DNA of 64,000 bases, taken from Alentia gelatinosa (Eukaryota > Annelida > Polychaeta > Phyllodocida > Polynoidae). Of this stretch, positions 1-12,617 are shown piece by piece. The notes beneath the pieces are model-generated. The model did not search any database. It worked only from the letters and a program-made list of their open reading frames with translations, and was not told the origin of the DNA. The stretch is from assembly GCA_950022655.1 (NCBI GenBank), contig OX465583.1:69699152-69763151 (forward strand), in the 5' to 3' direction. A program made the position numbers and the translations under genes. Each line of letters starts with the position of its first letter. The stretch's first letter is position 1.

Positions 1-589
1 TCTGGCTTATTGTTCAAAAACAGTCTGGCTCAAAAAAGAGTACTAAGAGAAACCGTAATCAATGAGTCTGAAGAGATATTTGACGTCTTTTGCCCCATAA
101 AATACGTACAGGTACCAAAGGCAGAGAGACATATTTTTTCATTTTATGTACTTGCGAAGTGGTCAGGCCAATTATCTCTTAAGGGGACAATTTGCTCGGA
201 ACAGAATATAGTTTATTTTAACCTCGCTTAAGAGGACAACCCACTTAAGGGGACAGGGGGCATCGTCCTCTGAAGAAAAAGTTTTTTCTTCACTTCTTGT
301 AGGTTCAAAGTATGGACGGCCAGTGAGGCCTGATACCTCTCCTTTGGCTGGTACCTGACCGATACAATTGGTCGTGGCACCTAACGGTGGTATTGGTAAT
401 TAATATTGTATCGGATACACATGGCGACACCTAACGATAATTATACACACTTCTCTCTTGCGAGTGAAGCTTCCAATTATTTAGAATTCAAAAACATAAT
501 GTTACACCTATGTTCTGTGCAAATTTCAAGTTTATTGTGAAAATATTTCCTTTTTAAAAACTATTTCATAGATATCCAGCAAATTATGT

Positions 590-1000
590 CTTAAAGACAA
601 ATGCGGGTAGGTATTGAAACGCCCCCTGGTTTAACACTGGTGCTGTCATCTGGTGACATGAAAATATAGCAGTTTCTCATAGACACCAATAGATAAGCAC
701 TTACCTTCTTCAGATGGCCTTCCCATAGAAATTAGCATGGTGACATAGTATTTTTCTTTAGCATTTCTTATTTATACATGTTCCCAACTATCATAATCCA
801 GAATTATTTGAAGATAGCATTAGAACATCAGTGTCATTTAGCAATGCCATTCTTTTTGCATTTTCTATTTGCTAAAATATAGAACTTATATTATCCTGAG
901 TTATTTACAAATCTCAATAGAATTTAGAATTCACCCAACTACCCGCATTTGTCTTTAAGGTATCATCCCCCCCAGCTGGTTGATGCCTTAAGACATCATC
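590..1000. mobile_element. Foldback element with AAAGACAAATGC ends
   Basis: Its ends are near-inverted copies (aaagacaaatgcgggtaggt on the left, acccgcatttgtcttt on the right). The interior is similar to the reverse complement of 27905-28210. Neighbouring segments near 1000 and 51370-51440 share gatgccttaaggcatcatc and an aaagggtta end. Confidence 0.45.
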
Positions 1001-2067
1001 CACCCTTAAAGGGTTAAAGCGCCGCTGATATATTCATATATTTTCTGTACATTGTATTTGTTTTATATTTATTTGGTACATATTTTCTATTTATTTGCTC
1101 AGCATGTGTTATCAATAAACCTTTTAACCTAATAACTGGTGTTTTCTTCATTTATATAGGTATTCTCTATTATATAACCATTGGCATACTGAAAACCCCG
1201 CATAAAACCCCGCACACTCAGGGACATGGTGGTCAGTCTACAGGGTGGGAGCTACAGGTGAAGTATGGAGGGTAGATCTTATATTACATATTACTCCCTA
1301 CAGAGTGCAGTTATTACACAGATGCACAGACAAAGATACACAGATACACATACAGATATAGAGAGACACATGATACACAGAGTTATATAGATAACTTCCC
1401 ACCCTCCAACAAATATCATGTTTACAAATAACCCTTACAGGACCAGTCCAGCCTTGACCCCCATGTCATGGTTCACTGCCCTGCTAACTTTCTCTCACCT
1501 GGCCTTGCATATTCATTACAAAATGTGCAAAATACAGTGAGATTATCCTGAGTAAATATAGATACACAGATACAGGTACACAGATATACATAGATATTGA
1601 GCATATAGTTACCATATGTTCTGGTTGTGGTCATTGTACTGCCTATAGTACTTGTCATGGTCGGTAATCACGGCTGTGTGTACACTGCTGAGTGTCAGGC
1701 ATGACTGACTGCCCTCAGCTCTCTAGCTGTCGGTTTTATAGCTCCAGTCTGACAGTCGGCGCAGGTAACAATGCCCTAACATTACTCCCATGCTTTAGCA
1801 TTGGAGCAGAGCTCCTATAGACGACCATTGCCTCAAAGTTGTCCAGGGTACATGTACACAAGGCCTGACAGCACCCCACGCTACTCCCAGTGAATAAATG
1901 CCCTAGGTGGTCCCGTTCTGCACATGATCAGCCATGTGGAGGGCGGGGCCTATTCTTTTGAATTAATTAACAGAGATTAATTGCTTTATATAAGCTTTAA
2001 GGGATCACATGGCCCGGAACGGAGGGTGCCCATTTAAGCAGGGTTTTACTGTACCAATACCTTCTGA

Positions 2068-2283
2068 TATGAGTACTATAGGAAGAGTATTAACTACAAA
2101 ACTGCCTATCTTTGGAATGCACTCGATAATGAAGTAAGGTGTACAATCAGTCCTGACGAATTTAAATCCTTCACAAAGAGAATCGTCAGAGCCCGAAGAA
2201 ATCATTACGAAAAAAAATTTGAACACGTTATTGACATTATACCCTGTGAGTCAATAAACCAACCCATCCAACATATAGTGTAG
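2068..2283 (+). pseudogene. 3' relic of a non-LTR retrotransposon ORF2
   Basis: A plus-strand frame between stops reads YLWNALDNEV, then SPDEFKSFTKRIVRARR and IPCESIN. The pattern LWN-x-L-x-x-E-V followed by x-x-FK is typical of the C-terminal end of LINE reverse transcriptases. No RT catalytic motif is present and the 5' part is missing, so this is a 5'-truncated relic. Confidence 0.4.
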
Positions 2284-3052
2284 GGACTTGTTTCACTAGT
2301 TTCGTGACAAAAATGTTAGACAGACATGAAAAGCGGCACCGACAGTGCAAGCAAGAACGGACAAAACGAGGTCACATACCTTTTGGTTTTGGTATACAGA
2401 AAACGCATGTATACTGTATGTGGTATGAAAAGTTTTATTACTACTATAGTAATACAGGGTATGCAATAGTAATTAATACTGTATGATAATATCACACTTT
2501 GCCATAGAAGTACAAGGCCGCTTACCCCCGGTCAAAAAAGGGCTTTAGCTTGAATACTGAATAAATACTGGAAAGGTAGTTACATAAATCATAAAAGATA
2601 ACTAATTTATATAACTATGGTCTATTTTTCCACTTATAGATTTACTAATCATAATGTAAGATATGAACACCTAAAGTTAATTACATCAAAAATGAGCTTG
2701 AAGAATTGATTAATTCTAATTTGAATGCATCTATACATGTATGCTAACCACTTTTACTTAAAATCAGAGCATTTATTGCAACAGCTGAACAGACTGAGAA
2801 TTGTTCTTTGAATGTGACTTCAGATTGTAGTTTCTCGAGAGAAAAATCCCTAAGTAAGATGTGAATCTAGTGGAAATTCAAGAAAATTCACGTCTTGTTT
2901 TAGTAAAACAAGAATTTCTATCAATGGGTTAATATGATTCCCATTAGAAGCTGTTGGAATCATACCATACCCATTATTGCAAATACCATGCTAGATCTCA
3001 GGTGTATTTGGTTGGAATAAACAAATTACTCTCTACCGAAGCAGATGACTTA

Positions 3053-3058
3053 TTTATT
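3053..3058 (-). terminator. Possible polyadenylation signal
   Basis: An AATAAA on the minus strand lies about 525 nt beyond the e14 stop. It is the clearest such hexamer I noticed downstream. It would imply a 3' UTR of roughly half a kilobase. One hexamer in AT-rich DNA is weak evidence. Confidence 0.25.
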
Positions 3059-3582
3059 GTAATGATTTTCAAGCCAAATGACTTCTATTAAAATAGACTT
3101 CAGAAAAAGAGTCATGTTAAAGTGAGGTGGATCGACGAAAGACAAAGCTACAGAGAGCCAAAGTGAACCCACTAAAACGGCAGATACCCGTGCTCGAAAC
3201 ACCATATCCGGAGGCCAGTAAGAACGAGCCTTTGTGATAAATTCATGGGAAATTGAGGCTAGAATTTAGTTTTAGGTCTTGTGTGCTCCTATTGAAGTGT
3301 AGTTTACTACTATCATCTCTGAATAACTCTGTCTCGGAGCTACGATGACAGTTGCTAAGTGTATAAAAAATATGGATCTAAAAGATTGGAGAATGACACA
3401 TATGATCTCAAACCTATATAGTCAAAGTACTGAGCACCTATATCTGGAAATGGTGTTTTTGTGAATGGGTATCTGCGGTTTCTGGGGGTTCACTTTGGCC
3501 CCCTATAAGTTGTGCTGAAAATCACAGATAGCTGGAATCATGTGACGTAACGAGAGGCCACATCCGGTCGTGGCTGGTTCCC

Positions 3583-3723
3583 CTAGGTTCGCTGTGCCAT
3601 GTAACGGATGCCGTTGGGTCCCTTGGTGCACATGAGGAGTTTGAGGTTGCGCTGGCCTGCCGCAGTCTCTGAGACCCACTCGGGATGAATAGTGAAGTGA
3701 CTCCTGTACGTCGGCATGGAGTT
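3583..3723 (-). CDS. Terminal exon e14, second WVSE motif and stop
   Basis: The acceptor ttgttgtctctcatcgcag is strong. Phase 0 gives NSMPTYRSHFTIHPEWVSE, then TAAGQRNLKLLMCTKGPNGI and a basic tail ending MAQRT before the TAG stop. This is the C-terminus. The shared motif and the phase-0 acceptors of e13 and e14 suggest that one arose from the other by exon duplication. Confidence 0.85.
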   Translation of the reverse strand, partial: NSMPTYRSHFTIHPEWVSETAAGQRNLKLLMCTKGPNGIRYMAQRT

Positions 3724-3924
3724 CTGCGATGAGAGACAACAATCAATGAGTCTGAAGACCGATGCAATGCACGAGCCATGGAAGATCAACAACCTTTAAA
3801 CGTGAAGTAATTAAAGACTAATTGATTAGGAATACAGTCTAGTTTATAGGGGACAGAGCCATTGTTAGTTCATGAAGCAGTAACTAGATGGCCAGCAGTA
3901 TGGAAGGCCCCATTTGGGGACAAA

Positions 3925-5535
3925 ACCTGTATTACTATACACCTATGGGCGAACGTCTATGATATACTACCCGCTGCTACGGGTGTCGTATGAATAATGT
4001 TCGGGCCCGCCATGTAGTAGGACGTAGTGATTCCCATAGGCTTAAGCATGTAAAAATATACGTCCCGCTGCTACAAACACTACGTCGCACTAACATAAAA
4101 TATCGCGATAGCCATGAGCAGTGTCCGTGTCAAAAACAAACAAGTAAAATGGCCGTTCTCTCCCATTCATAACTTGAGAGACATTCTTAGCCTTACCTGT
4201 AACAAATGGAAGTGTGTACTGTCCAAATATTGAGGCACCTGGCGTATGGCGTTCACATCAAACATCGTTTAAATAGCTAAAATATGTGAGATTGATTGAT
4301 ATAAACAAGTCCGATCGCCTCCCGTTAGGCCGCTCCGCGTTGTCGACGTCATAATTACGTTGGCTACCAGAGTTCCAGGTCGTCCTGTGTCATACATTTC
4401 ATAGTCCGCTCCACATCGGCAGTTGCCGGGTTTTCACCCTCCCACCTCCCGGTGCTCAGTCAATGTCGAAGTCGCCGTATTCAAACGCCGATATCTTCGG
4501 TTTAAAGTGACCGATCTTCATCATATTTGGTACTATTATAGGTTATATATGTGCCGTACTCGTGTTAAAATTTCATTGCTTAATTCTTACGGGAGGTAAA
4601 TTACAGCGTCATCTGTTGCTACACATCGATCGTTGCCGGGTTTTTACCGCTAGCGGGCCGTAGTGAATGTCATTAGCTTTGTACAGGAACAGGGGCATTA
4701 ACCATGGTGCAGGGAAGGTCATGAAACGGCGTTTTAAATGAGTTGGATGTGTATAGTAATAAGGAAACGTAGTGACTGAGCCCGTACGGGTGCCGTTCTC
4801 GGCCATTTGATGAAAAAATACGGCCCTCCCGCCTGCGGCATCGGGCTGTATTTTTTCATCAAATGACCTCGAACGGCCACCCGTACGTGCTCAGTAACCA
4901 CGTTTTCTCGTATTACTATACACCTATAGGTGAACGTCTATTGGTTACTACCCGCTGCTAGGCATATAGTATAAATAATGTTCGGGCCCGCCGAGTAGTA
5001 GGACGTAGTGATTCCCATAGGCTTAAGCATGTGAAAACGTACGTCCCGCTGCTACAAACACTACGGCCCGCTAACATAAAATATCGCGATAGGGCGAGAC
5101 CAGTGACAGGGTTAGAAAAACAAAACAAAATGTCCATTCTCTCCCATTCATAACTTCAGAGACATGCTAAGCCTTACCCGTAAGAACTGGAAGTATGTAT
5201 AGTCCAAATATCGGGGTAGTCAACATATGACATTCACGTAAAACCGTTTAAATAGCTTAAATCTGCGAGAATGATCGATATCAACAAGTCCGACCACTTC
5301 CCGTTAGGCCGCTCCGCGTTGTCGACGTCATAATTACGTTGGCTACCAGAGTTCCAGGTCGTCCTGTGTCATACATTTCATAGACCGCTCCACGTCGGCA
5401 GTTGCCGGGTTTTCACCCTCCCACCTCCAGGTGCTCAGTGAATGTCGAAGTCGCCGTATTCAAACGCCGATATCTTCGGTTTAAAGTGACCGATCTTCAT
5501 CATATTTGGTACTATTATAGGTTATATATACGGCC
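3925..5535. repeat. ~980-bp imperfect tandem duplication with an internal hairpin
   Basis: Segment 3940-4560 is repeated at 4915-5535 with a constant offset of 979-981 bp. Marker pairs are tcgggcccgc at 4001 and 4982, and caagtccga at 4306 and 5285. Between the copies lies a long palindrome (4752-4920). It occupies the last intron (e13-e14). Confidence 0.7.
4752..4920. mobile_element. Long palindrome (foldback element)
   Basis: Two arms of about 80 nt are near-perfect inverted copies, from tatagtaataaggaaacg to cgttttctcgtattactata. The centre is a small GC-rich loop. Partial relatives occur at 38545-38665 and at 59250 and 59510. Confidence 0.7.
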
Positions 5536-6109
5536 CTCCCGCCTGCGGTGTCGGGCCGTATTTTTTCATCAAATGACCTCGAATGGCCACCCATACAGGC
5601 TCAGTAACCACGTTTTCTCATATTATGGCCCTTGGTTCTTACAAAATTCAACTGCCTTTCAATGTTTTACCATGGTTCCCTTGACTCTCTAGACCCATCC
5701 CAGAGCAGGATGACATAATGATTAAACCCAGGACATGATGTTTTTCACTTGGAACACTTTATATACATATGTGAGCAAGGCTAGAGTTGTGACTTCCTAA
5801 TCATCACTTGCTTCTTTTGCACCTCCATTAGTGAAGAACACCTACTTTTGCACCTCCAATAGTGAAGAACTCTGGGGGGCGTCATGGCAGCACCCATGTA
5901 TCATAGCATTATACTGCATACAATGTAGTTTGTACAAATTGCTCACTTGAAAGTGTGTTGTGATGCAATTCATTGAGCCATCTTTACTTCTAAACACAGT
6001 ACCTATCACATCTAAAAAGTACAAAGTATGGCTGATTATTTATAGATCTGATACAGTGCAAGACACAAGCTAGAATATCTATTTAAAGGTGGCTTCATCC
6101 AGACCATGC

Positions 6110-6215
6110 GAAGTGAATTACAGAGCTCAATCCCGTCTCGTTTGAATCGCTATGTAGTTCACGCAGCCTCGCCTTGTGAATTACTATGCGATTCAAACTC
6201 GATGGGATACGAGCT
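6110..6215. mobile_element. Palindromic foldback core, family A
   Basis: The left arm contains tcccgtctcgtttgaatcgc and the right arm gcgattcaaactcgatggga, with a loop of cttcgcc type. Other copies are at 17942-18035 and 19196-19250. The last is truncated at its junction with another repeat. Confidence 0.6.
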
Positions 6216-6439
6216 CGGACCCTAAACTTTCATAAACAAGATGGGATCGAGCTCTGACTTTAAACTTGAAAAGTTTTCTGAATTTATTTCACCCTCTACA
6301 TTGACTAAAGGGCTAACATTTGTGACATAATCCCCCATTGGATATTTATTCTAAATATCTCATGGGCATTGGATAGAAGTTACCAATGTTAAGTCAATGG
6401 AGAAAAAATACCAAGGGTGAGATAAAACTTGATACTTTA

Positions 6440-6725
6440 GGCCTGACGTCTACCTACTACAATATAAATTTATTCCTACCGATATGGCACCGATACAAAA
6501 AGCAGATATCGGAGACATATCGGGAAGGTGCAAAATCGTAGACACATGTCTAGACATGCCAATCCACCACGCATTGTATGGGGTTTTTATCAGTGTCTAA
6601 TCGCAGAGACATGGTCAACTGCCCCAATATTAGGTGACCTTCCGACGCGATTTTGATTTTCTATCGGGAGGTTCATCGTAGACCATATCGGAGTCATATC
6701 ATAGTAGGTGGACGCCAGGACTTAC
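6440..6725. mobile_element. TIR MITE, CCTACTAC family
   Basis: The ends cctgacgtctacctactac and gtaggtggacgccagga are inverted copies. Inside is a segment reading tcgcagagacatggtcaac. Related copies are at 54755-55185 (longest), 59595-59735 and 35945-36075 (partial). Confidence 0.6.
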
Positions 6726-6978
6726 TTTTCATAAGTCTCATCAAGGTTCATCTTTAAAAGAAAAAAATCTACTAAAAACGTTTTTGCTGATGCGCGCAGT
6801 GATGAGAAACAAGTTTTTTTGAGTGGCCTAAACCTATTGAATAAAGTAAAACAATTTGAATAATTCATAAAATGGTGACGTATATAATTCGAAGACGTGC
6901 AAGGCATAGCTTCCAATATGCGGTGTAAAGTGCTGGTGCCGACAGAGACCCTGCTGAGGTCTCAGGGGGAGACTGTAC

Positions 6979-7098
6979 CTTCCTCACAGGTGCCGAGTAG
7001 GAGAACTGGTCAGAACGTCCCGTCGTGTGAGGCCGAAGAGTCTCTGAGACCCAGTCGGGACGAATTACAAAGTCCCTACGAGGAAAGGCCCGAGTTGA
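6979..7098 (-). CDS. Exon e13, first WVSE motif
   Basis: The acceptor tttacctctgcgatgttccag is strong. Two donors are possible, AAG|GTACAG (end 6979) or CCT|GTGAGG (end 6988), and both keep phase 0 to 0. The translation includes PRRDFVIRPDWVSETLRP and then GRSDQFSYSAP. The motif F-x-I-x-P-D-W-V-S-E-T recurs in e14. An overlapping plus-strand ORF (6897-7118) is a shadow of this exon. Confidence 0.8.
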
Positions 7099-7190
7099 CT
7101 GGAACATCGCAGAGGTAAAGTATATGTAGATGTGTTCGTTCAGGTTTCCTGATGTGAGGGTATGAGACAAACCACAGGAATATTGCCAGT

Positions 7191-7810
7191 CCTTCACATA
7201 ACACCAGTACACTTAACCTCCTTCACATAACATGGTAAACTAAATGTCCTTCACATAACACAAGTACACTTAACCTCCTTCACATAACATGGTAAACTAA
7301 ATGTCCTTCACATAACACAAGTACACTTAACCTCCTTCACATAACATGGTAAACTAAATGTCCTTCACATTACACCAGTACACTTAACTGCCTTCACATA
7401 ACATGGTAAACTAAATGTCCTTCACATAACACCAGTACACTTAACCTCCTTCATATAACATGGTAAACTAAATGTCCTTCACATAACACCAGTACACTTA
7501 ACCTCCTTCATATAACATGGTAAACTAAATGTCCTTCACATAACACCAGTACACTTAACCTCCTTCACATAACATGGTAAACCAAATGTCCTTCACATAA
7601 CACCAGTACACTTAACTGCCTTCATATAACATGGTAAACTAAATGTCCTTCACATAACACCAGTACACTTAACCTCCTTTACATAACATGGTAAACTAAA
7701 TGTCCTTCACATTACACCAGTACACTTAACTGCCTTCATATAACATGGTAAACTAAATGTCCTTCACATAGCACCAGTACACTTAACCTCCTTCACATAA
7801 CATGGTAAAC
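7191..7810. repeat. 57-bp minisatellite (about 11 copies) in the e12-e13 intron
   Basis: The 57-bp unit is itself a dimer of two ~28-bp halves, both starting ccttcacataaca. It fills most of the 792-nt intron, leaving about 90 nt before the e13 acceptor and 80 nt after the e12 donor. Confidence 0.9.
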
Positions 7811-7890
7811 ACTGAAAAAATGAATTGTCACGTGTTTTTTATGTCTTTTTCCGATAGGTTATCCCATAGTGAAACCACCAAAGTACTTAC

Positions 7891-8008
7891 CTGGAATAAG
7901 GAACTTTCGTGGGTGTAGTCGATGGGTGCGACTGCCCTGGCGAGGTGGGTTGGCCACGGTCGTGAGGTGGTGGCCTGTCCGGTGTACTGATACTCAGAGG
8001 GTCCCGTC
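7891..8008 (-). CDS. Exon e12
   Basis: The acceptor gctgtatacttccag and the donor TTCCAG|GTAAGTAC are strong. Phase is 2 to 0. The junction with e11 completes an ACG (Thr) codon, followed by TGPSEYQYTGQATTSRP and then PTHLARAVAPIDYTHESS. The flanking intron on the e13 side is almost entirely a 57-bp minisatellite. Confidence 0.8.
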
Positions 8009-8061
8009 CTGGAAGTATACAGCGATACAATACACGCATCTTGTTATCCACCTAAAGGGCA

Positions 8062-9014
8062 AGATCCACCAAGCGAAATTAGGGCCGGCCGATGTCCGTG
8101 CAGGTGGAATATGGACGTCGGCCGCTCCCGCCTCTCGTCGGTTCAAGCCGGTTGGGACAATTGCCTTGGTGGATCAGCAAAAAATGTTAACTCGGCTAGA
8201 GCCGGCCGCATTCGCCTCTCGTCGGTCGTAGTCGCCTCTCCCATTTCCCTGTCGTCCCTAGCCGTCCGGGCGTCGTCAGGACAATGTTCGGACGTCGCCT
8301 CACCTAAATGTCACTGTTCTGCTGATCCACTGAATATTAAAATCTCTAGCCGTGGTGCTTCGGCTGGAAAGTCCCTAGCTGACGCTAGCCGACCCTAGCC
8401 AGGGGCAAAACTGATTCATTAGCTTTTTTGACAACCGCCCGCAGGCTCTGCCGGGAGTTGTGGCGAGGGAACACTGCAACATAGCGCAAGCGATACCGGC
8501 GATACCTGAACTTCGGAAGCCGCGAACGGACATAGAAAATTCCGACACTATCGTCAGAATTCTAGCACCATAGCGTGCCATACACACTCATAACATTAAT
8601 CCTTATCTTTATTTACCTTCATTGTTCGATTTAACTTGTATTTCCAAGGTTATTTGATGTTTTCTGACCGTTCCCGTACAAATTCCGGCACGCCGACACA
8701 CTGCTCCGCTCGATACGCGGCTTTCGTGGATTCAGAGCGTTGAAGTGTATCGCCGCACGCGGCGCCGCCTATCGGGGAACTCGGTTACTACGTAAAATCC
8801 GCGCGCCGTCTATCGGATCAATGGAGAACTCGGCAGGCCCGTCCCCGCGAGCGCCTTGTGGACGCCATGTGGACGTCGGCCGGCTGGAAATAACTATTTT
8901 TGGTGGACCAGCACGGAGAATTTAGAGAATTCCGGACGGCCGGACGGCCGACCTTGCCGAATATCGTCGGCTGAGGCCGGCCGGCCGTCTCTGAGCATCG
9001 ATTTTGGTGGATCT
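8062..9014. mobile_element. GC-rich TIR element
   Basis: The ends agatccacca and tggtggatct are inverted copies, and the interior is CpG-rich with many cggccg and gtcggccg motifs. No transposase frame is recognisable, so it is probably non-autonomous. The ORFs inside are compositional. Confidence 0.4.
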
Positions 9015-9044
9015 AAGCCTTTATACAGAGAAAACGCAGAGCCC

Positions 9045-9560
9045 AGATACATCCACCTTATACGAAGTGTCCATAGAAAACACATAGCGAGCATGTATTC
9101 TCATACCCCGAGGACACCAATATATCACCTTATACAAATTGTCTATAGGAAACACATCGGAAGTGTGTTTTACCATACCTGGAGCATACAGATACCTCCA
9201 CCTAATACAATGTGTCCGTAGAAAACACATAGACAGTATGCATCATGTGTCCGGTTTCATAAGAACTAGACATTAGGCTTCATTTTGTCCGTTCTTGCTT
9301 GCACTGTTGGTGCCAGTTTCATGTCTGTCTAACACTTTTGTCACGAAACTAGTGAAACAGGTCCATGATGTGTAGATTTGTCTAATTCTTATGTTTGGGG
9401 TCTGTCTTTTCCTAAGGGCAGCTACTTGTGTTGTCACGACTAGACAACCCTGATGTCTGTATGGTGTCACAGACACGTCACGAAAGTAGTGAAACAGGTC
9501 CCTGATGCATACAGATATATCCACCTAATACAAAGTGTCCATAGAAAACACATCGGGAGT
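9045..9560. repeat. Cluster of TTATCCACCTAATACAA-type repeat ends
   Basis: There are several copies of a ~70-bp sequence containing gtgtccatagaaaacacat and gtgtgt...catacc. Another repeat at 9240-9500 matches 2284-2370 inverted (shared ttagacagacatga and gacaaaa). Further copies of the first are at 15795-15870, 24625-24690 and 58430-58495. Confidence 0.5.
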
Positions 9561-9589
9561 GTGTAACGGGGAGATACACATCATCGGCA

Positions 9590-10330
9590 TCTCAATGGCC
9601 TACTCAAAATCGGGAAGAATTGGTGAAGTGCCTACAGCGACAATAATAAGGTCGGGCAGAGTCGGTCATTACCCCCATGTGAGTAATGACCGACCTGATT
9701 ATAATCATGTCTGTGAAGAGCATACAGCGAAATTATGTTCACCGATTTTGATTGATCCGACGGATCTGTCAGGCAAAGGTGTGGTCGGGAAGAATCGGCG
9801 TATTGATGTTTTGCTATTTGGTCGCTCTTTGGTGCTTAATCTCGCACATTTAAACCATATGCCCATCTACCGATTAATGGCTGAACGATTAGTTCGCAAA
9901 TCGTATAGGAGTCGGTCAACTTGTCACAGTCAAATTACGTAACCCCTCGCTCGACTGGCGGAGATCGAGGAGAGGGGGTGGTGGGTATTAGTCCTAAGCA
10001 AATCAGTTTACATTTTTTACCAACAGACATACCATTATGCATCCCGTGCGACTAGATTTATCAACATGTGGATAAACTTTTTGCCACCGATTTTTGAACA
10101 TAGAAACCACAACTTGTCAGCGACAAAAGGACGTCTGAAGGAGGTGGTTCACTAATCGGTGGCTCACCCTTGCCTAGCTGTCCTTCATCTACCGACTACG
10201 GCCTACTCCATTAGGTTGCTTTGGCTGAGACAAATTACCGTCCGTTTGTTGCCAACAAAGGTACATAAATGTTCCCATATCGGTAGATGGGCATTGGCCA
10301 TAACACACACGTATATCTCTTTTAAATGTA
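9590..10330. repeat. Repeat with inverted segments, no gene
   Basis: The segment contains gtcggtcattacccccatg next to its inverse, and atgcccatctaccgatta (9858) against atcggtagatgggcat (10278). Related ends occur at 12540-12590 and 19300-19370. It is probably a decayed TIR element. Confidence 0.4.
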
Positions 10331-10987
10331 ATAGTATTCAGGCGATATCAGCGTATACAGTTCCGGTCTATATACATCCCTATCACGGACAAGTAATATT
10401 GGTTTTATAAATACTAGAAAAAAAGTAAGCATCAAAATTACCCTTAATTATTAGTGAACAAATCGACTGAATTTTAACAATCATTTTTCATCCATACACT
10501 TTAAAATACCTACACATATTTACGAAATGAATCTTTAGGAATCCTCTCCTAACTCACATGAAATGGTGGCGACTGAAGCCGCAAGCGCTTGATCCAAGCC
10601 CATAGTGTACTGGAGCGCTACAGAGACAGAGAGCGTATACTTAACCAGATATCGGGCAGATTTCATGGACGAAATCACCAAAAAATCGACAATAAATCGA
10701 CTCAAGTGGACAGAGAACTGTCTCTGGGTACTTGCCACCATCCTGCCATCGTGTGTTGATGTGACTGTAGAAGTGGACTGTACTTCCTGGATGGCCCTGA
10801 GAGAGTGAACTTGGAGTTGGGCTCTCTCCTGTGTTGTACAGTGCCTGGTTACCGTGGTACTACCAGGTTTCTACTTGCGTGCTGCACTGTCTGCACCAGG
10901 CTCCAGCTGAATTATTAACGCCGCTGTGGGTCTGGGCCGAGCTCTCCCAACTGAGCAGTTCAGAGTGTAAAAGCCTATTTATAAAAG

Positions 10988-11403
10988 GTGGCGTCCACCA
11001 ACCATGACAAGACAAGCGCAGACAAGAAAGTTCCAATCGGCGCTTGTCGCAGCCTTGTCGTAAGAAGGGGGGCTTTACGAGAGCGTTGTCAGAGGGTGTC
11101 GGGAAGTGCACGCTCCACCAAAATTTCCTATCCAGACTTCTGCGACACGCTCCCGACGTGCCATGACACTCCATGACAAGGGTCCAGTTGTGGGGAAAAT
11201 CGAACATGCTCAATGTTGTTGTAGCCTTGTCAGAAGACTCCTGACAAGCTTCCAATCATGGCCTTGTCGTGGCCTTGTTGTAGACTCATGTCGGGAACTG
11301 GGGTCCACCAACCATGACAAGGCTACACAAGCCTTCCAATCGTAGGCCTGTCGTGGACCTTGTCGGAAAGCCATTGTCGTAGCCTTGTCATGGTTGGTGG
11401 ACT
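10988..11403. mobile_element. TIR MITE, GACAAGG family, copy 1
   Basis: The ends gtccaccaaccatgacaag and ttgtcatggttggtggac are inverted copies. The interior consists of variants of gccttgtcgtagc in both orientations. ORFs predicted here are shadows. Confidence 0.65.
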
Positions 11404-12617
11404 CCCCCTTTAGACAGTGACACACCGATTGTTCCCGATCACACCTTTGCCTGACAGATCCGTCTGGTTGGGGAAAATCGGTGAACTTTATGTTGCTGTA
11501 CACACTTCACAGACCTGATTATAATTGGGTTCGGGTATCACACTCATGGGGGTAATGACTGATTCCGTTCCGACCTTAAGATTGTCTCTGTACGCATGAT
11601 TCCGTTCCGACCTTAAGATTGTCTCTGTACGCACTTCACCGACTGCTCCCGATTCTAAGTAGGCCGTTTAAATAGCGATGATATGTTTCCTCCCGTTTGA
11701 TATACAAGTTTCTTTAGCGATTCGTAGGGGAGATATCGGCGGTTATAAATCTGAAAAAAGTTTATCGATATCTTAAATAGAACAGATGTTATCAAACTTT
11801 GCATTATTGTCTATCAAGGCCTGTCACCCGGCCTGGGGCCCAGCAAGTCCAGGCTCCCGGCCCCTTTCTTTGATCTCAATCAGTTCATTTTACGAGATTA
11901 TAAAGGGAGGAGATGTGATTGGGTAGAATATATGGGGGTATAAGACAGTGACATTATTGTTCCCGATTACTATCATCGATCGGGTCAGTGAGAATTGGTG
12001 GTAGATGTCGCTGTCTTATGGGCTTTATTTTTCTAAAGCCTGTCCATCGGTCCCATCACACCAAACTGACACATGGACACCTCCTAAGAGGTGAATTAGC
12101 ACATGTGTGCCAGACATGCAACACTCTGCTGAGTGTAAAATATCTCTTGCTCAGGATGAAATTCCTAAAGACAATGACAAAAATGCGCAGTGTTTTCCAT
12201 AACAATGGCAAGAGAAAAATTCTTGACTTCCTCAGGGAATGTAAGATTTTCTACAAGATATAATCAAAAAGAATAAGATGCCTCGACCAACCTTGTTATT
12301 CCAACAGGATATGCAAATTTTAATAAAGCAAACCAAAGTAAGCCTAATTGGACAAATTGGATGCTGAACTACCAAAACAAACAAACAATCCCGATACGCA
12401 CTGATGGTATACACCAATTTTGACCAGCCGACGCCGCCGTCGGCAATTGAGCCAGATATATATTCTAGCCCAGTGGAGCAGCATATTAGGAAGTCGGCGG
12501 GTTACGAAATTTGCCTGCCACAAGTACACCTACAACTATACGATTTGGGAACTAATCGTTCAACCCCGAATCAGTAGATGTGCATAAGACTTATTTAGGA
12601 AGCATTGGAGAACTTAC

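Noticed and set aside
10..231. 73-codon ORF at the left edge
   Set aside because: Its 3' half is a fragment of the CAGTAAAACCCCGC MITE family (matches 59400-59470 inverted).
6897..7118. Plus-strand ORF with a GTAAAG donor
   Set aside because: It overlaps exon e13, whose minus-strand frame has a better acceptor, matching phases and a motif shared with e14. No acceptor was seen for the plus frame.
8111..9221. Several ORFs of 60-120 codons in the CpG-rich block
   Set aside because: They lie in a TIR element with repeated cggccg motifs, no splice context and no family resemblance. Openness is due to GC content.
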